A stretch of DNA of 23,241 nucleotides from CAZTAK01 sp964611585 (GTDB lineage Bacteria; Pseudomonadota; Alphaproteobacteria; SHVP01), in assembly GCA_964611585.1 (NCBI GenBank), contig CAZTAK010000045.1, positions 1 to 23,241 of the forward strand, in the 5' to 3' direction. Below the pieces are notes generated by a model. It ran no database searches. It was not told the DNA's origin and saw only the letters and a program-made list of their open reading frames with translations. The translations under genes were made by a program, and so were the position numbers. Below, in pieces: positions 7,647-15,468 of the stretch (position 1 is the stretch's first letter; the number at the start of each line of letters is the position of its first letter).

Positions 7647-8609
7647 ATGGCAGTCTATACCGACGTCCCCGAATCCGATCTCGATGCCTTCATCGCGCAA
7701 TACGATGTCGGGTCGGTCCTCTCGTATAAGGGCATCGCCGAAGGCATCGAGAACACAAATTATGTGCTGCACACGCAGACCGGGCAGTTCATTCTGACGC
7801 TTTACGAAAGGCGAGTGCACAAGAAAGACCTGCCGTTCTTTCTCGGACTGATGGAACACGCCGCTGCCAAGGGCGTGTCGTGCCCGGTCCCGGTGCGGGG
7901 CCGCGACGGCGAGGCGATGCGGAATCTTTGCGGGCGCCCGGCAGCCCTGGTCACATTTCTCGAGGGAATTTGGCCGCACGACCCCACCCCCGGCCATTGC
8001 GAACAATTGGGCCGCGCCATGGCCAACTTGCACACAGCCGCCGAGGACTTCGACCTAAGGCGCAATAACGATCTGTCGGTGGCGGGATGGCGGACCCTGT
8101 TCGGGCCACTGGCGGCAAAGGCCAACCGGATGAGGAAAGGTTGGCGCGGCGCGATCAAGAACGAACTCGACGCGCTCGAGGAGTCGTGGCCGAGGAACCT
8201 GCCGGAAGGCGTCATCCACGGCGACCTATTTCCGGACAATGTCTTTTTTCTCGACCGGCGCCTGTCGGGCCTGATCGACTTCTATTTTGCGTGCAACGAT
8301 TTCCTCGCCTACGACCTGGCGGTGGCCCTGAACTCCTGGTGTTTCGATGCCGGCGGATCGTATCTTCGCGGTCACGCCCAGGCATTGTTCGAGGGCTATT
8401 CGCGCGTCCGCGAGCCCAGGCGCGAGGAGATTGCCGCGATGCCGGTTCTCGCCCGGGGAGCGGGCCTGCGGTTCGTGCTGACGCGGTTGCAGGACTGGAA
8501 CGAACAGCCGAGCCTGGCGCGCCCGGCGTCCAAGGACCCGCTCGAATACTGGGCACGGGTCGAATTTCACCAAAGCATCGGCGATGCCGCCGGATACGGG
8601 CTCGCGTGA
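7647..8609 (+). CDS. thrB: Homoserine kinase (APH-fold ThrB)
   Basis: This protein phosphorylates homoserine to O-phosphohomoserine, the substrate of ThrC. The 320 residues have the aminoglycoside-phosphotransferase-like fold used by many alpha- and gammaproteobacteria rather than the GHMP-type ThrB of enteric bacteria. The N-lobe has GIENTNYVLHTQTGQFILTLYE. The catalytic loop is VIHGDLFPDNVFF, with H191 and D193, followed by the metal-binding GLIDFYFA with D211. The start is ATG at 7647, 12 nt after ispH. The end overlaps the rnhA start (GTGA). Its partner thrC is about 5 kb away on the other strand, so the threonine genes are not one operon here. Confidence 0.94.
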   Translation: MAVYTDVPESDLDAFIAQYDVGSVLSYKGIAEGIENTNYVLHTQTGQFILTLYERRVHKKDLPFFLGLMEHAAAKGVSCPVPVRGRDGEAMRNLCGRPAALVTFLEGIWPHDPTPGHCEQLGRAMANLHTAAEDFDLRRNNDLSVAGWRTLFGPLAAKANRMRKGWRGAIKNELDALEESWPRNLPEGVIHGDLFPDNVFFLDRRLSGLIDFYFACNDFLAYDLAVALNSWCFDAGGSYLRGHAQALFEGYSRVREPRREEIAAMPVLARGAGLRFVLTRLQDWNEQPSLARPASKDPLEYWARVEFHQSIGDAAGYGLA

Positions 8610-9046
8610 GCGCCAGCACCACCCCGGGCGTCGATATCTACACCGACGGCGCCTGCTCAGGAAACCCGGGCCCCGGCGGCTGGGGCGCGCTGCTGGTTTA
8701 CGTCGGCCACGAAAAGGAACTGTCGGGCGGAAGCGCCGAGACCACCAACAACCGCATGGAAATGACGGCGGCGATCGAGGCGCTGGAGGTGCTAAAACGG
8801 CCGATGACGGTGCGGCTCCACACCGATTCGACCTATCTCAAGAACGGCATTACCGAGTGGTTGAACAAGTGGCAGCGTAACGGCTGGAAGACCGCCAACA
8901 AGAAACCGGTCAAGAACGTCGAACTGTGGCAGCGGCTCGAGGCCGCCGCCGAGCGCCACGACATCTCCTGGTTCTGGGTGCGTGGTCACTCCGGCCATCC
9001 GGAAAATGAGCGCGTCGACGAACTCGCCCGGCGCGCCATCCCCTGA
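8606..9046 (+). CDS. rnhA: Ribonuclease HI
   Basis: RNase HI cleaves the RNA strand of RNA-DNA hybrids (R-loops, Okazaki primers). The 146 residues are close to the E. coli enzyme, and all four catalytic acidic residues are present: D14 (IYTDGACSGNPGPGGWG), E52 (NNRMEMTAA), D74 (LHTDSTYLKNGI) and D138 (NERVDELA). The basic handle with KWQRNGWKTANKKPVKN is also intact. The start is GTG at 8606, overlapping the thrB TGA, which implies translational coupling. It ends 9 nt from the convergent cupredoxin gene. Confidence 0.95.
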   Translation: MSASTTPGVDIYTDGACSGNPGPGGWGALLVYVGHEKELSGGSAETTNNRMEMTAAIEALEVLKRPMTVRLHTDSTYLKNGITEWLNKWQRNGWKTANKKPVKNVELWQRLEAAAERHDISWFWVRGHSGHPENERVDELARRAIP

Positions 9047-9060
9047 TCGGCCCTATCAGG
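9042..9060. terminator. Short inverted repeat spanning two convergent stop codons
   Basis: CCTGAT and ATCAGG form a perfect 6-bp stem with a 7-nt loop. The stem contains the rnhA TGA on one strand and the cupredoxin TGA on the other. There is no U-tract, so it is at most a weak bidirectional terminator. Confidence 0.3.
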
Positions 9061-9565
9061 CGAGGACGCGCACGCTGCCGGTCATGCTGAGGCGCTCGTG
9101 GGGTACGCAAAAATATAGATACGTGCCCGGCACCGTAAATGTGTGGCTGAAGATCTCCCCAGGCCGGATGTCGCCCGAATGAAACGTCGCCGCCCCATCC
9201 GGGACAACGGCATGATCGGGATTGCGCGCCAATGAGGGATCGGCAGTTACGGTATGGGTGAACAACGAACGATTGCGCCAATCAACGGTGTCGCCGACCC
9301 GAATCTCAAGTTCGGACGGGGCAAAGCCGAAGGTATTGGTCATCACCACTACCGCCGCTCCGCCCGCCGCAACATTCTGGTAGGCGGGACCGCGAATTCC
9401 GCAGCCCGACAACAGGACCACCGGCGCCAAGGCAAGTCCCGCCGCACCCAGCCGCAGGAAACCGCGACGGCTGGGTAAGGCAACCGCACCGCGGTTCGGC
9501 CGGTGCAACGCCGCGTCAACCAAGTTGTTGGAGCAGGACTTCGGCTTTGGACACCTCGAACGCAC
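9056..9565 (-). CDS. Tat-exported cupredoxin lipoprotein (plastocyanin-like)
   Basis: This is a small blue-copper protein, probably an electron carrier or copper-binding protein anchored in the cell envelope. With a GTG start at 9565 it has 169 residues: a twin-arginine motif SRRGFLRLG (32-40), a hydrophobic segment, and a lipobox LLSGC with C55. The copper ligands are H104 (FTHTV), C153 and H156 (YFCVPHE) and M161, a complete type 1 set. The start is uncertain: there is no ATG between the peroxiredoxin stop and the Tat motif. The GTG at 9565 has GAGGA upstream but lies 50 nt inside the peroxiredoxin gene; TTG at 9523 or 9508 are alternatives. The natural electron partner cannot be told from the sequence. 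Confidence 0.85.
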   Translation of the reverse strand: MRSRCPKPKSCSNNLVDAALHRPNRGAVALPSRRGFLRLGAAGLALAPVVLLSGCGIRGPAYQNVAAGGAAVVVMTNTFGFAPSELEIRVGDTVDWRNRSLFTHTVTADPSLARNPDHAVVPDGAATFHSGDIRPGEIFSHTFTVPGTYLYFCVPHERLSMTGSVRVLA

Positions 9566-10004
9566 CGCCTTCCTCAACGTTAAGCTTCGTGACTACACCA
9601 TCGTCGGCAATCAACGAGAACCGCTGGCCGCGTTGGCCGAGACCAAACCCGGTGGCGTCGAGTTCGAGGCCGAGCGCGCGGGTGAAGTCGCCATTGCCGT
9701 CGGCCAGCATCTCGATCTTGTCGCCGACTCCCCGGTCCTTACCCCAGGCGTCCATGACGAAAGCATCATTGACGGCCATGCAGGCGATGGTATCGACGCC
9801 CTTCCCCTTGATCGCATCGGCCTGTTCGATAAATCCGGGCAGGTGTTGGGCGGAACAGGTCGGCGTAAATGCGCCCGGAACCGAAAACAGCGCCACTTTC
9901 TTGCCGTCGAACAGCTCGGCCGTGGTGATCTGACCGGGTCCCCCGTCTGCGGTCATGTGCATCAGCGTCGCTTCGGGAATCTTGTCGCCTTCTTTGATTG
10001 TCAT
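9516..10004 (-). CDS. Peroxiredoxin, type II / Prx5 family
   Basis: This enzyme reduces hydrogen peroxide and organic hydroperoxides with thiols from glutaredoxin, glutathione or thioredoxin. The 162 residues include the peroxidatic cysteine C50 in PGAFTPTCS, the conserved HLPGF that follows, and C75 in TIACMAVND, at the position of the second cysteine of type II peroxiredoxins. The ATG at 10004 is preceded by GAGGA. The gene lies between a DsbD-like gene and a cupredoxin on the same strand, a redox neighbourhood. It overlaps the cupredoxin start if that protein begins at 9565. Confidence 0.93.
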   Translation of the reverse strand: MTIKEGDKIPEATLMHMTADGGPGQITTAELFDGKKVALFSVPGAFTPTCSAQHLPGFIEQADAIKGKGVDTIACMAVNDAFVMDAWGKDRGVGDKIEMLADGNGDFTRALGLELDATGFGLGQRGQRFSLIADDGVVTKLNVEEGGAFEVSKAEVLLQQLG

Positions 10005-10119
10005 CTGGATCTTCCTCTGTCGTATCGGTTGGCAAGGCGGCCGGGCTGCCGCATAGGGTTCATTTAAGCCTGTGCCCGGCCAATTGAAAAGCCCGATCCG
10101 GCCGCCGTTCGGGCACGGC

Positions 10120-10150
10120 ATCCCGCAACGGCCCTTCGTTTGCGCGGGAT
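10120..10150 (-). terminator. Hairpin directly after the DsbD-like gene
   Basis: ATCCCGC (10120-10126) pairs with GCGGGAT (10144-10150), and AACG (10127-10130) with CGTT (10137-10140), leaving a 3-nt bulge. The stem touches the stop codon of the DsbD-like frame. No U-tract follows, so termination is only plausible. Confidence 0.35.
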
Positions 10151-11082
10151 CATTCGGTGCGGCTCGGTATCAGCCGCCGTTCAATGGCATCGCTGCCGTT
10201 CGAAAGGGTAATGACGACGGCGGCACCGCGCGGCCATTCCGCACGGCCCCGGACGGGGATCCGAAACCGGGCGTCGTATTCGGCGCGGCCGATCGCGATG
10301 GCCGGGCGGAGGAAGGTGAACCCCTCCGGACCCTCGACAAAGGCGTCGGCATTGCGCCACGGTGAGTTCGACCGGGCGTGAAATTCCAAAACGCGAGCCG
10401 CAGCCGGACCGGCAAGGCGAAGCGCCTCGATGGTAAGACCGCCGGCATCGTGGACCGGCACCCGTGCGGCGTAGGTATCGATCAAGCCGGCATAGGGGGT
10501 GCGCAGTCCGACCCCGGGCGGCAGGTTGAGAACGAAGGTTTCGTCATGGATGGCGCAGACGTCCTTGCAGGTCGCGAATATCGCGTTTACGCGGATTTCG
10601 ACCGCGCGCGCACTGTCTCGCGGCACCACGGTCATCGGCAGCACGACTTCGTCCGAGTAGCCAAGCGCCTCGAAACCGCCGAGGTTGTAGCGTTCCGGTA
10701 GCGGCCAGAGGATTTCGACGCGCGCCACGTTCTTCGATTGCGACCAGTCGAAACGCGGCGGCAAACCGGTTTCGCCGGCGGAGCGCCAATAGAAATGCCA
10801 CTCCGGATCGAAACGGGCGTGAAAACCGATTCGAAGCGGCGCCGGCTCGACGGCATCCTGCGCGGCGATCATGCGAACCTAGCTGTAATCGGCCCAAATC
10901 CAGCTCGAATCGGTTTGTGCTTCGACGGCGGTGGTAAACGCCCACCCCAAAAGGGCCATGAGCATTGCGGTGGCGGCTCGCCGTACGCCTGCATGGGTCG
11001 GCCGGCCATCCGGGCAACCGCACCGGCCGCGGGCCCGCGCATCTACGGGCTGGTTTTTCTTTGGGGAGAAAATGTTCCGCAA
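10150..11082 (-). pseudogene. DsbD alpha-domain-like (DsbC/DsbD N-terminal) protein gene with in-frame TAG
   Basis: One frame runs from about 11082 to the TGA at 10150 and is broken only by a TAG at 10881-10879. Before the stop is an export signal (VRRAATAMLMALLGWAFTTA, then VEAQ) and the mature start QTDSSWIWADYS. After the stop the frame continues VRMIAAQDAVEPAPLRIGFH and then DPEWHFYWRSAGETGLPPRF, typical of the periplasmic alpha domain of DsbD-like reductases. The cysteine pair is C-K-D-V-C (C102 and C106 counted from the ATG at 10872). Family members normally read through this position with a sense codon before the V-R-M/L-I strand. As written, only a 240-residue protein without signal peptide could start at 10872, which would leave its cysteines in the cytoplasm. 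The upstream start is uncertain: TTG at 11082, or ATG at 10965. Confidence 0.8.
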
Positions 11083-11142
11083 CGAGAGGTCCGCTTCACG
11101 GTTTGGTTAACGGGCACGCACACCGAGATTGCGGCGCGCGCC

Positions 11143-11170
11143 TTGTACTGTCCCTATTTCGGAATATGAT
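11143..11170 (+). promoter_or_regulatory. Possible promoter for yqgE/algH
   Basis: TTGTAC (11143-11148) and TATGAT (11165-11170) are separated by 16 bp. The -10 element is one base from consensus; the -35 matches only its TTG. The position, about 75 nt before the chosen start, fits. The match is weak and unsupported by other evidence. Confidence 0.3.
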
Positions 11171-11244
11171 AATAGCTGTGCAGTTACTGGTACTTTCATT
11201 TGTTCGTGAAGGGTTTTGTGGCTGCCTGCGAAGGGAGCATCAGG

Positions 11245-11811
11245 TTGAGTACGGACGGCGACTATCTCAAGGGACATTTGCTGATCGCCATGCCCAGCAT
11301 GGGCGACGACCGGTTTGAACGCACCGTCATCTACGTGTGCGTCCATTCGCCCCAGGGGGCGATGGGACTGGTGGTCAACCGCCTGGTGGATCATATCAAT
11401 TTTCCCGACCTTCTGGAAAACCTCGACATCGACCTGCCCTCGCCCGCCCAGCAGATCCGGGTGCATTTCGGCGGCCCGGTCGAATCGAGCCGCGGCTTCG
11501 TGCTCCATTCCGCCGACTATGACAGTGAGACCACGCTGCCGGTGGATGGAACCATCGGCCTGACCGCCTCCACCGAAATTCTGCGCGCCATCGCCGAAGG
11601 TAACGGCCCGCGCCACAGCCTGCTCGCGCTCGGTTACGCCGGATGGGGACCGGGACAACTCGATTCGGAAATGCAGGCCAACGCCTGGCTCCACGCCCCG
11701 GCCGATACCGACCTCATTTTCGGCGGCGACCTCGATGGCAAGTGGGGACAGGCGGTGGCCAAACTGGGGGTCGATGTGAGTCTTCTGTCGGGCGAAGCCG
11801 GTCACGCCTGA
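11245..11811 (+). CDS. YqgE/AlgH family protein
   Basis: This is a conserved bacterial protein of about 190 residues whose molecular role is not settled; it was named after an alginate regulation locus in Pseudomonas. Diagnostic segments are GHLLIAMPSMGDDRFERTVIY, GAMGLVVNR, HFGGPVE followed by GFVLHS, and ALGYAGWGPGQLDSEM. I chose TTG at 11245 because it gives the short N-terminus usual for the family and follows AAGGGAG by 7 nt. In-frame GTG at 11218 or TTG at 11200 would add 9 or 15 residues. It is convergent with the GNAT gene. Confidence 0.92.
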   Translation: MSTDGDYLKGHLLIAMPSMGDDRFERTVIYVCVHSPQGAMGLVVNRLVDHINFPDLLENLDIDLPSPAQQIRVHFGGPVESSRGFVLHSADYDSETTLPVDGTIGLTASTEILRAIAEGNGPRHSLLALGYAGWGPGQLDSEMQANAWLHAPADTDLIFGGDLDGKWGQAVAKLGVDVSLLSGEAGHA

Positions 11812-11830
11812 CTTGGGCTTGAGCGGAACG

Positions 11831-11854
11831 GCCGCGGCGCGCGACGCGCCCGGC
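11831..11854. terminator. Hairpin between convergent yqgE and GNAT genes
   Basis: GCCG (11831-11834) and GGCGCG (11836-11841) pair with CGCGCC (11845-11850) and CGGC (11851-11854) around a 3-nt CGA loop, with a single bulged C. This 10-bp GC stem fills the gap between two convergent genes and could stop transcription from both sides, though neither side has a clear U-tract. Confidence 0.45.
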
Positions 11855-11856
11855 GG

Positions 11857-12489
11857 TCAGGCGGATCGAACCAGCGAGACCTTGCGGCGGGCCGCCGATT
11901 GCGGACGCGGATCGGTCGACAGCATCCCGAACAGAATGTGGTCCTGCCAGACACCGTTGATGCACAGGTACTCGCGCGCCGACCCTTCTTCGTTGAATCC
12001 ACACTTCGCAAGCAGCGACCGGCTCGGCACATTGGTCGGCACGCACGCAGCTTCGAGCCGGTGCAACCTGAGACCTTCGAACACGAACCGGACAACCGCC
12101 CCCAGCGCATCCGCCATATAGCCCTGGCGCGTGTACTGTTGCCCGGTCCAGTAGCCGACCGAACACGATTGGGTCACGCCGCGGCGGATGTTGCTAAGTG
12201 TAATGCCGCCTACCATCGCGCCGTCGTCGCGCCGAAAAATAAAGAATGCGATGCCGCGGTCCTCGCGTACGTCGCGTGCATATCGCCTGAGCCGCCTCCG
12301 GAACGCCGTACGTGTGAGGGCATCGGACGCCCAGCTCGGCTCCCAGGGTTCAAGAAAATCCCGCGACTCGCCGCGAACCTCGTACCAAGCCGCATAGTCG
12401 CCCGCCTGCGGAAGCCGCAGAACAACATGTTCGCCCTTGAGTTCCGGCACCTCGGCTGCTGGAACAAGGTTGCGCAGCAACGAATTCAT
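11857..12489 (-). CDS. GNAT family N-acetyltransferase, RimJ/RimL-like
   Basis: The 210-residue protein has the layout of ribosomal-protein-type acetyltransferases: a start strand EHVVLRLPQAGDYAAWYEVR, an aromatic and acidic FLEPWEPSW, the acetyl-CoA-binding strand and loop in SVGYWTGQQYTRQGYMADAL, then LHRLEAACVPTNVPSRSLL and AKCGFNEEG, which is the signature end of the fold. The substrate is not predictable. The ATG at 12489 was chosen over an earlier start at 12558 because the latter would overlap the M16 gene and the protein core begins near 12489. It is the last gene of a thrC-M16-GNAT set, an order seen in other alphaproteobacteria. Confidence 0.9.
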   Translation of the reverse strand: MNSLLRNLVPAAEVPELKGEHVVLRLPQAGDYAAWYEVRGESRDFLEPWEPSWASDALTRTAFRRRLRRYARDVREDRGIAFFIFRRDDGAMVGGITLSNIRRGVTQSCSVGYWTGQQYTRQGYMADALGAVVRFVFEGLRLHRLEAACVPTNVPSRSLLAKCGFNEEGSAREYLCINGVWQDHILFGMLSTDPRPQSAARRKVSLVRSA

Positions 12490-12514
12490 CGGCCTATCGC
12501 CATGGGCATTCCGG

Positions 12515-13783
12515 TCACGATGCACCAAATCTTGCCCGAAAGGCGTCATAACTTTCAAGTTGCGAGATCGGGCCCATCGCTGTCAGGGTCGGCGCCGGCT
12601 CCGATACCACCTTCGCCGCATACCGGCGTACAGCCTCGCGGTCGACCCGATCGACATGGCCAATAATCTCGGCCTTGGTGAGAACGCGCCCGAATATCAG
12701 GAGTTGGCGGGCGAACTGCTCGCACCGCGAGGGCGGGCTTTCGAGCGACATCAGCAGGCCCGCCTTCAACTGGGCCCGGGCGCGCGCCGTTTCATCCTCG
12801 TTCACATTTTCGGCAAGAGCCGCCATTTCGCCGGCGACAGCCGGTAGCAGCTCGCGCATATCCGATTCGCCGGTGCCGGCATAGACACCGAACAGGCCGC
12901 CATCGACATAGGACGACGCGAACGAATACACCGCGTAGCAGAGGCCGCGTTTCTCGCGGATCTCCTGAAACAGCCGCGACGACATGCCGCCGCCGAGCAC
13001 CGCCGAATAGACCTGCGCGGTGTAATAGTCGGGATCGTCGTAGGCCACGCCCGCAAAACCGGCGAGAAAATGAACCTGTTCGAGGTCGCGGGGCTCGCGG
13101 TACACGCCGCCGCGGTAATCGGCGGCGGCCCGCTGCGGTGGCGCGGTGGCCGGCAATTCCGAAAACAGGTCTTCGGCCTGGCGCACCAGCAAATCGTGAT
13201 CGACGCGGCCCGCGGCGGAAAGCACCATTGCCGGTGCGCGGTAGTGCTCGGCGAGATAGGCGATCAGTTCGTCGCGCCCGAAACCGGTGACGCCGTCTTC
13301 GGTGCCGAGGATCGAGCGCCCCAGCGGCTGGTCGGGAAAGGCGGTTGCCTGAAAATGATCGAAGACGATGTCGTCAGGGGTGTCCCGCGCCTGGCCAATT
13401 TCTTGAAGAATCACGGTCTTTTCGCGCGCGAGTTCTTCCGGATCGAACACTGAGTTCTGGAGGATGTCGGAGAGAATATCGAGCGCAAGTCCCATGTCCT
13501 CTTTGAGGATACGGGCGACATAGACTGTCTGTTCGCGCGAGGTATAGGCGTTGAGGTGCCCGCCCACGTCTTCGATTTGTTCGGCAATCTCCTGTGCCGA
13601 ACGCCGCTGCGTGCCCTTGAACGCCATGTGTTCGAGAAGATGCGAGATGCCGTTGAGTTCTTCGCGTTCGTTGCGCGCGCCGGCATCGACCCAGACGCCG
13701 ACCGTCGCGGTCTCGAGATCGGGCGAATCCTCGCTGATGACCCGAAGGCCGTTATCAAGCGTCGTAAGTACAGGTTCGGGCAC
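12515..13783 (-). CDS. M16 family zinc metallopeptidase (processing peptidase-like)
   Basis: The 422-residue protein resembles mitochondrial processing peptidase beta subunits, which bacterial M16B enzymes closely match. The inverted zinc motif HLLEH is at residues 48-52 within GISHLLEHMAFKGT, and the downstream helix ELAREKTVILQEI supplies the third ligand glutamate. The C-terminal domain has YYTAQVYSAVLGGGMSSRLF and IREKRGLCYAVYSF, which are typical. The GTG start at 13783 follows GAAGGA and lies 10 nt after the thrC stop; it gives VPEPVLTTLDNGLRV, the usual N-terminus. No signal peptide is visible, so it is probably cytoplasmic. It is likely co-transcribed with thrC. Confidence 0.95.
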   Translation of the reverse strand: MPEPVLTTLDNGLRVISEDSPDLETATVGVWVDAGARNEREELNGISHLLEHMAFKGTQRRSAQEIAEQIEDVGGHLNAYTSREQTVYVARILKEDMGLALDILSDILQNSVFDPEELAREKTVILQEIGQARDTPDDIVFDHFQATAFPDQPLGRSILGTEDGVTGFGRDELIAYLAEHYRAPAMVLSAAGRVDHDLLVRQAEDLFSELPATAPPQRAAADYRGGVYREPRDLEQVHFLAGFAGVAYDDPDYYTAQVYSAVLGGGMSSRLFQEIREKRGLCYAVYSFASSYVDGGLFGVYAGTGESDMRELLPAVAGEMAALAENVNEDETARARAQLKAGLLMSLESPPSRCEQFARQLLIFGRVLTKAEIIGHVDRVDREAVRRYAAKVVSEPAPTLTAMGPISQLESYDAFRARFGAS

Positions 13784-13793
13784 GGGCGTTCCT

Positions 13794-15188
13794 TCAAGCG
13801 CGGGCGCGTTCGGCGATGTAGGCCCGTACCGCGGCAAGATCGTTGGGGAGGGTCTCGCAATGTTCCGGCCGCGACATCAGATCGTCAAGCTGCGGCGGCA
13901 GAGCCGGGTGTTCGCCGGTGGCGCGCTCGACCGCCTCGGGAAATTTGGCCGCAGAAGCGGTAGCAAGGCAGATGAGCGGCGAATCCGAGCTGCCGTGGCA
14001 GGCCCGCCCGGCGGCGATTCCGACCGCACTGTGAGGATCGATCAGGCGCCGGTTTTCCTTCCACTCGGCAGCGATGGCAGCCAGGGTTTCGTCTTCGCCG
14101 ACGCGGTGTGCCACAAAGATGGCTTGCGCCGCCGCCAGACGATCCGGCGCGATCGAGAACCCGTTGCCGGTCTTGAGCGCCTCCATCTGGGCGCTGACTT
14201 CGGCGCCGTCACGCCCGCTCAGCTCGAACAGCAGGCGCTCGAAATTGCTCGACACCTGAATGTCCATCGACGGGCTCAGGGTCGGGACGACTTCTTCGAT
14301 GCGGTAGGCACCGGTCTCGAAAAACCGGACCAGAATGTCGTTGCGGTTGGTGGCGACGATCAGGCGTTCGATCGGGAGCCCCATCCGGTGCGCTACGTAT
14401 CCCGCCAGAACGTCGCCGAAATTTCCGGTCGGTACCGAAAAGGTGACGGCACGGCCCGGGTCCCCCACCCGGAGCGCCGCGACGACGTAATAGACCACCT
14501 GCGCCATGACCCGCGCCCAGTTGATCGAATTGACCGCGCCCAGGTGGTAGCGGTCGCGGAACGCGTCGTCGTCGAACAGGGCTTTGACCAGGGACTGGCA
14601 GTCGTCGAAGTTGCCTTCGATGGCAATGTTATGGACGTTGGCATCGGCCACCGTTGCCATCTGGCGCCGTTGCACGTCGGATACCCGGCCCGCGGGATGG
14701 AGCATGAAGATTTGCAGCGCCTCGCGCCCGCGGCAGGCCTCGATTGCCGCCGATCCGGTATCGCCCGAGGTGGCGCCGACGATGGTCAACCGCCCGCCGC
14801 GGCGGGCCAGAAAATAATCGAACAACCGCCCCAGAACCTGCAACGCCAGATCCTTGAACGCGAGCGTGGGCCCGTGGAACAGTTCGAGCAACCACTGGTT
14901 CGGAGCCAGCGAAACCAGCGGCGCCACGTCATCGCTGCCAAATCCCGAATAGGCGTCCGCGATCAGGTCGGCGAAATCGTCTTCCGGAAGGCACTCACCC
15001 GTGAACGGCGCCATGACGCGGACCGCGGCCTCGGCATAGGAGAGATCGCGCAGCGCCTCGAAATCGGCCTTGTCCCAACGCGGCCAGGACTCCGGCACAT
15101 AAAGGCCGCCGTCGCGGGCCAGCCCGGTCAGGATCACGTCTTCGAAATCGAGGGCCGGGGCCGTGCCCCGGGTACTGACGTAGCGCAC
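13794..15188 (-). CDS. thrC: Threonine synthase
   Basis: This PLP enzyme converts O-phosphohomoserine to threonine and phosphate. The 464 residues fit the longer class found in proteobacteria and yeast. The PLP lysine is K112 in HGPTLAFKDLALQ. The N-terminus MRYVSTRG, the GATSGDTGSAA phosphate-binding loop and the VPTGNFGDVLAGY motif are characteristic. The start is GTG at 15188 with only a weak ribosome binding site. The stop TGA is 10 nt from the M16 start. ThrB, which provides its substrate, is encoded near 8 kb on the other strand. Confidence 0.96.
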   Translation of the reverse strand: MRYVSTRGTAPALDFEDVILTGLARDGGLYVPESWPRWDKADFEALRDLSYAEAAVRVMAPFTGECLPEDDFADLIADAYSGFGSDDVAPLVSLAPNQWLLELFHGPTLAFKDLALQVLGRLFDYFLARRGGRLTIVGATSGDTGSAAIEACRGREALQIFMLHPAGRVSDVQRRQMATVADANVHNIAIEGNFDDCQSLVKALFDDDAFRDRYHLGAVNSINWARVMAQVVYYVVAALRVGDPGRAVTFSVPTGNFGDVLAGYVAHRMGLPIERLIVATNRNDILVRFFETGAYRIEEVVPTLSPSMDIQVSSNFERLLFELSGRDGAEVSAQMEALKTGNGFSIAPDRLAAAQAIFVAHRVGEDETLAAIAAEWKENRRLIDPHSAVGIAAGRACHGSSDSPLICLATASAAKFPEAVERATGEHPALPPQLDDLMSRPEHCETLPNDLAAVRAYIAERARA

Positions 15189-15245
15189 TGGTTTGAATTC
15201 GCGTTGGCTGCGGGCGACCGTGGCGGCCCCGGAAAAGTGGCGCGT

Positions 15246-15274
15246 ACACTAGCCTCGGCACCCGGTAGGCGCAA
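15246..15274 (-). promoter_or_regulatory. Possible thrC promoter
   Basis: On the minus strand TTGCGC (15274-15269) and TAGTGT (15251-15246) are spaced 17 bp apart, about 58 nt before the thrC GTG. Each box matches only half of the sigma70 consensus, so this is a tentative call. Confidence 0.28.
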
Positions 15275-15315
15275 CCGGCCCTCACGAGGGTGTCGGCGGC
15301 GGCGGGTGAGAACTG

Positions 15316-15389
15316 CGGGGATAACTTTCCGCGTCCGTTGCGGCAAGCGGCCGACGGCATGTGAATGACGGGGATAGTTCTGTGGATAA
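15316..15389 (+). promoter_or_regulatory. DnaA-box-like sites upstream of dcd
   Basis: TGTGGATAA at 15381-15389 is a perfect match to the consensus 9-mer DnaA box (reverse complement TTATCCACA). A second, weaker match, CGGGGATAA at 15316-15324, has two differences and the same orientation. They lie 80-150 bp upstream of the dCTP deaminase start. A chance match to one 9-mer is not rare in a genome, so regulation by DnaA is only a hypothesis. Confidence 0.35.
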
Positions 15390-15468
15390 CTCACCGGGCA
15401 AGGGGAGTATCTCCGGCGTTGTCAGGGCCCGGCCGGGTTGCTAAGTCCTGTGGCCGGAGCACTCCCCA

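Noticed and set aside
6564..8033. Minus-strand open frame of 489 codons opposite ispH and thrB
   Set aside because: It is an antisense shadow of well-supported genes; no recognisable motif and no ribosome binding site.
6129..11082. Stop-codon reassignment or recoding as an explanation for the two internal stops
   Set aside because: TAG, TGA and TAA all serve as normal stops at the ends of intact genes in the window, and the two internal stops are different codons (TAA and TAG) with no shared downstream context.
13551..15368. Plus-strand open frame of 605 codons across thrC and the M16 gene
   Set aside because: It is antisense to two genes with complete family motifs, and its translation is Arg/His/Gly-rich without any domain signal. 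Long antisense frames are expected in GC-rich genes.
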